The notes beneath the pieces are model-generated. The model worked only from the letters and a program-made list of their open reading frames with translations. It did no database searches and was not told the origin of the DNA. A stretch of 9,209 nucleotides of DNA from Singulisphaera sp. GP187 (lineage in GTDB: Bacteria > Pseudomonadota > Gammaproteobacteria > Burkholderiales > Burkholderiaceae_C). Positions 9,081 through 9,209 of this stretch are shown in pieces (the stretch's first letter is position 1; each line of letters begins with the position of its first letter). The position numbers were made by a program, and so were the translations under genes. The DNA lies in the NCBI GenBank assembly GCA_943327965.2, contig CALPYQ020000035.1, positions 1 through 9,209 of the forward strand. The letters are read 5' to 3'.

Positions 9081-9209
9081 ATGTTGAAATCTCGACGCGA
9101 AGTTATTCTGCAATCCATCAGCATGGGTGCGTTTGCTTTGTCTGGTGTTCAAGCCAACGCCAACGAAAACAATCAATCTGGCCGTTTGGTTTTGGTTTTC
9201 TTGAGAGGT
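9081..9209 (+). CDS. DUF1501 family protein, N-terminal fragment (runs off window)
   Basis: Only 43 codons are present. The leader begins MLKSRREVILQSISMGAFAL, with a twin-arginine-type SRRE motif, a hydrophobic stretch and a small-residue region (VQANANEN) where cleavage is likely. The mature part then opens with RLVLVFLRG, which matches the first strand of DUF1501 proteins, normally continuing as a Gly-Gly-x-Asp-Gly turn just beyond the window. DUF1501 proteins are exported, often by the Tat pathway, and belong by fold to the alkaline phosphatase/sulfatase-like superfamily; their substrates are unknown. The assignment rests on this short stretch plus the adjacent DUF1800 gene, its usual partner. 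The leader is less canonical than a textbook Tat signal because Glu-Val follows the arginine pair, so Sec export is possible. Confidence 0.78.
   Translation, partial: MLKSRREVILQSISMGAFALSGVQANANENNQSGRLVLVFLRG

Overview
The window reads as a gene-dense stretch of an ordinary bacterial chromosome, most likely a betaproteobacterium of the order Burkholderiales and probably near Comamonadaceae. This rests on the close match, from memory, of GuaB, GuaA, SmpB and the RatA/RnfH pair to that group, and on the order smpB / ratA-rnfH / guaB / guaA. The genus cannot be fixed by eye. There are no RNA genes, insertion sequences, CRISPR arrays, phage genes or attachment sites, and no gap between genes exceeds 300 bases.

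Layout: (1) 1-831 is the 3' end of typA/bipA, a ribosome-associated GTPase. (2) 858-2850 holds a 10-helix EamA-family transporter and, overlapping it by 17 bases, a 3-hydroxyisobutyryl-CoA hydrolase-like enzyme of the crotonase superfamily. (3) smpB lies on the minus strand (2918-3409), convergent with the hydrolase gene and divergent from ratA. (4) ratA and rnfH overlap by four bases (3494-4308). (5) guaB (4375-5844) and guaA (5889-7502) encode the two steps from IMP to GMP. (6) Twelve bases after guaA comes a DUF1800 protein with a lipoprotein-type signal (7515-9062). Eighteen bases later starts a DUF1501 protein with a twin-arginine-type leader, cut by the window edge at 9209.

How the genes fit together: TypA and SmpB act on ribosomes, TypA in assembly or stress translation and SmpB in trans-translation. 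GuaB and GuaA make guanine nucleotides. The transporter and hydrolase probably form a small operon whose substrates the sequence does not name. The DUF1800/DUF1501 pair is a recurrent but functionally uncharacterised exported pair. It is the least understood part of the window and the best place for a second look. I found no convincing undescribed system; the remaining observations concern gene overlaps, possible shared promoter elements and small insertions in conserved proteins.
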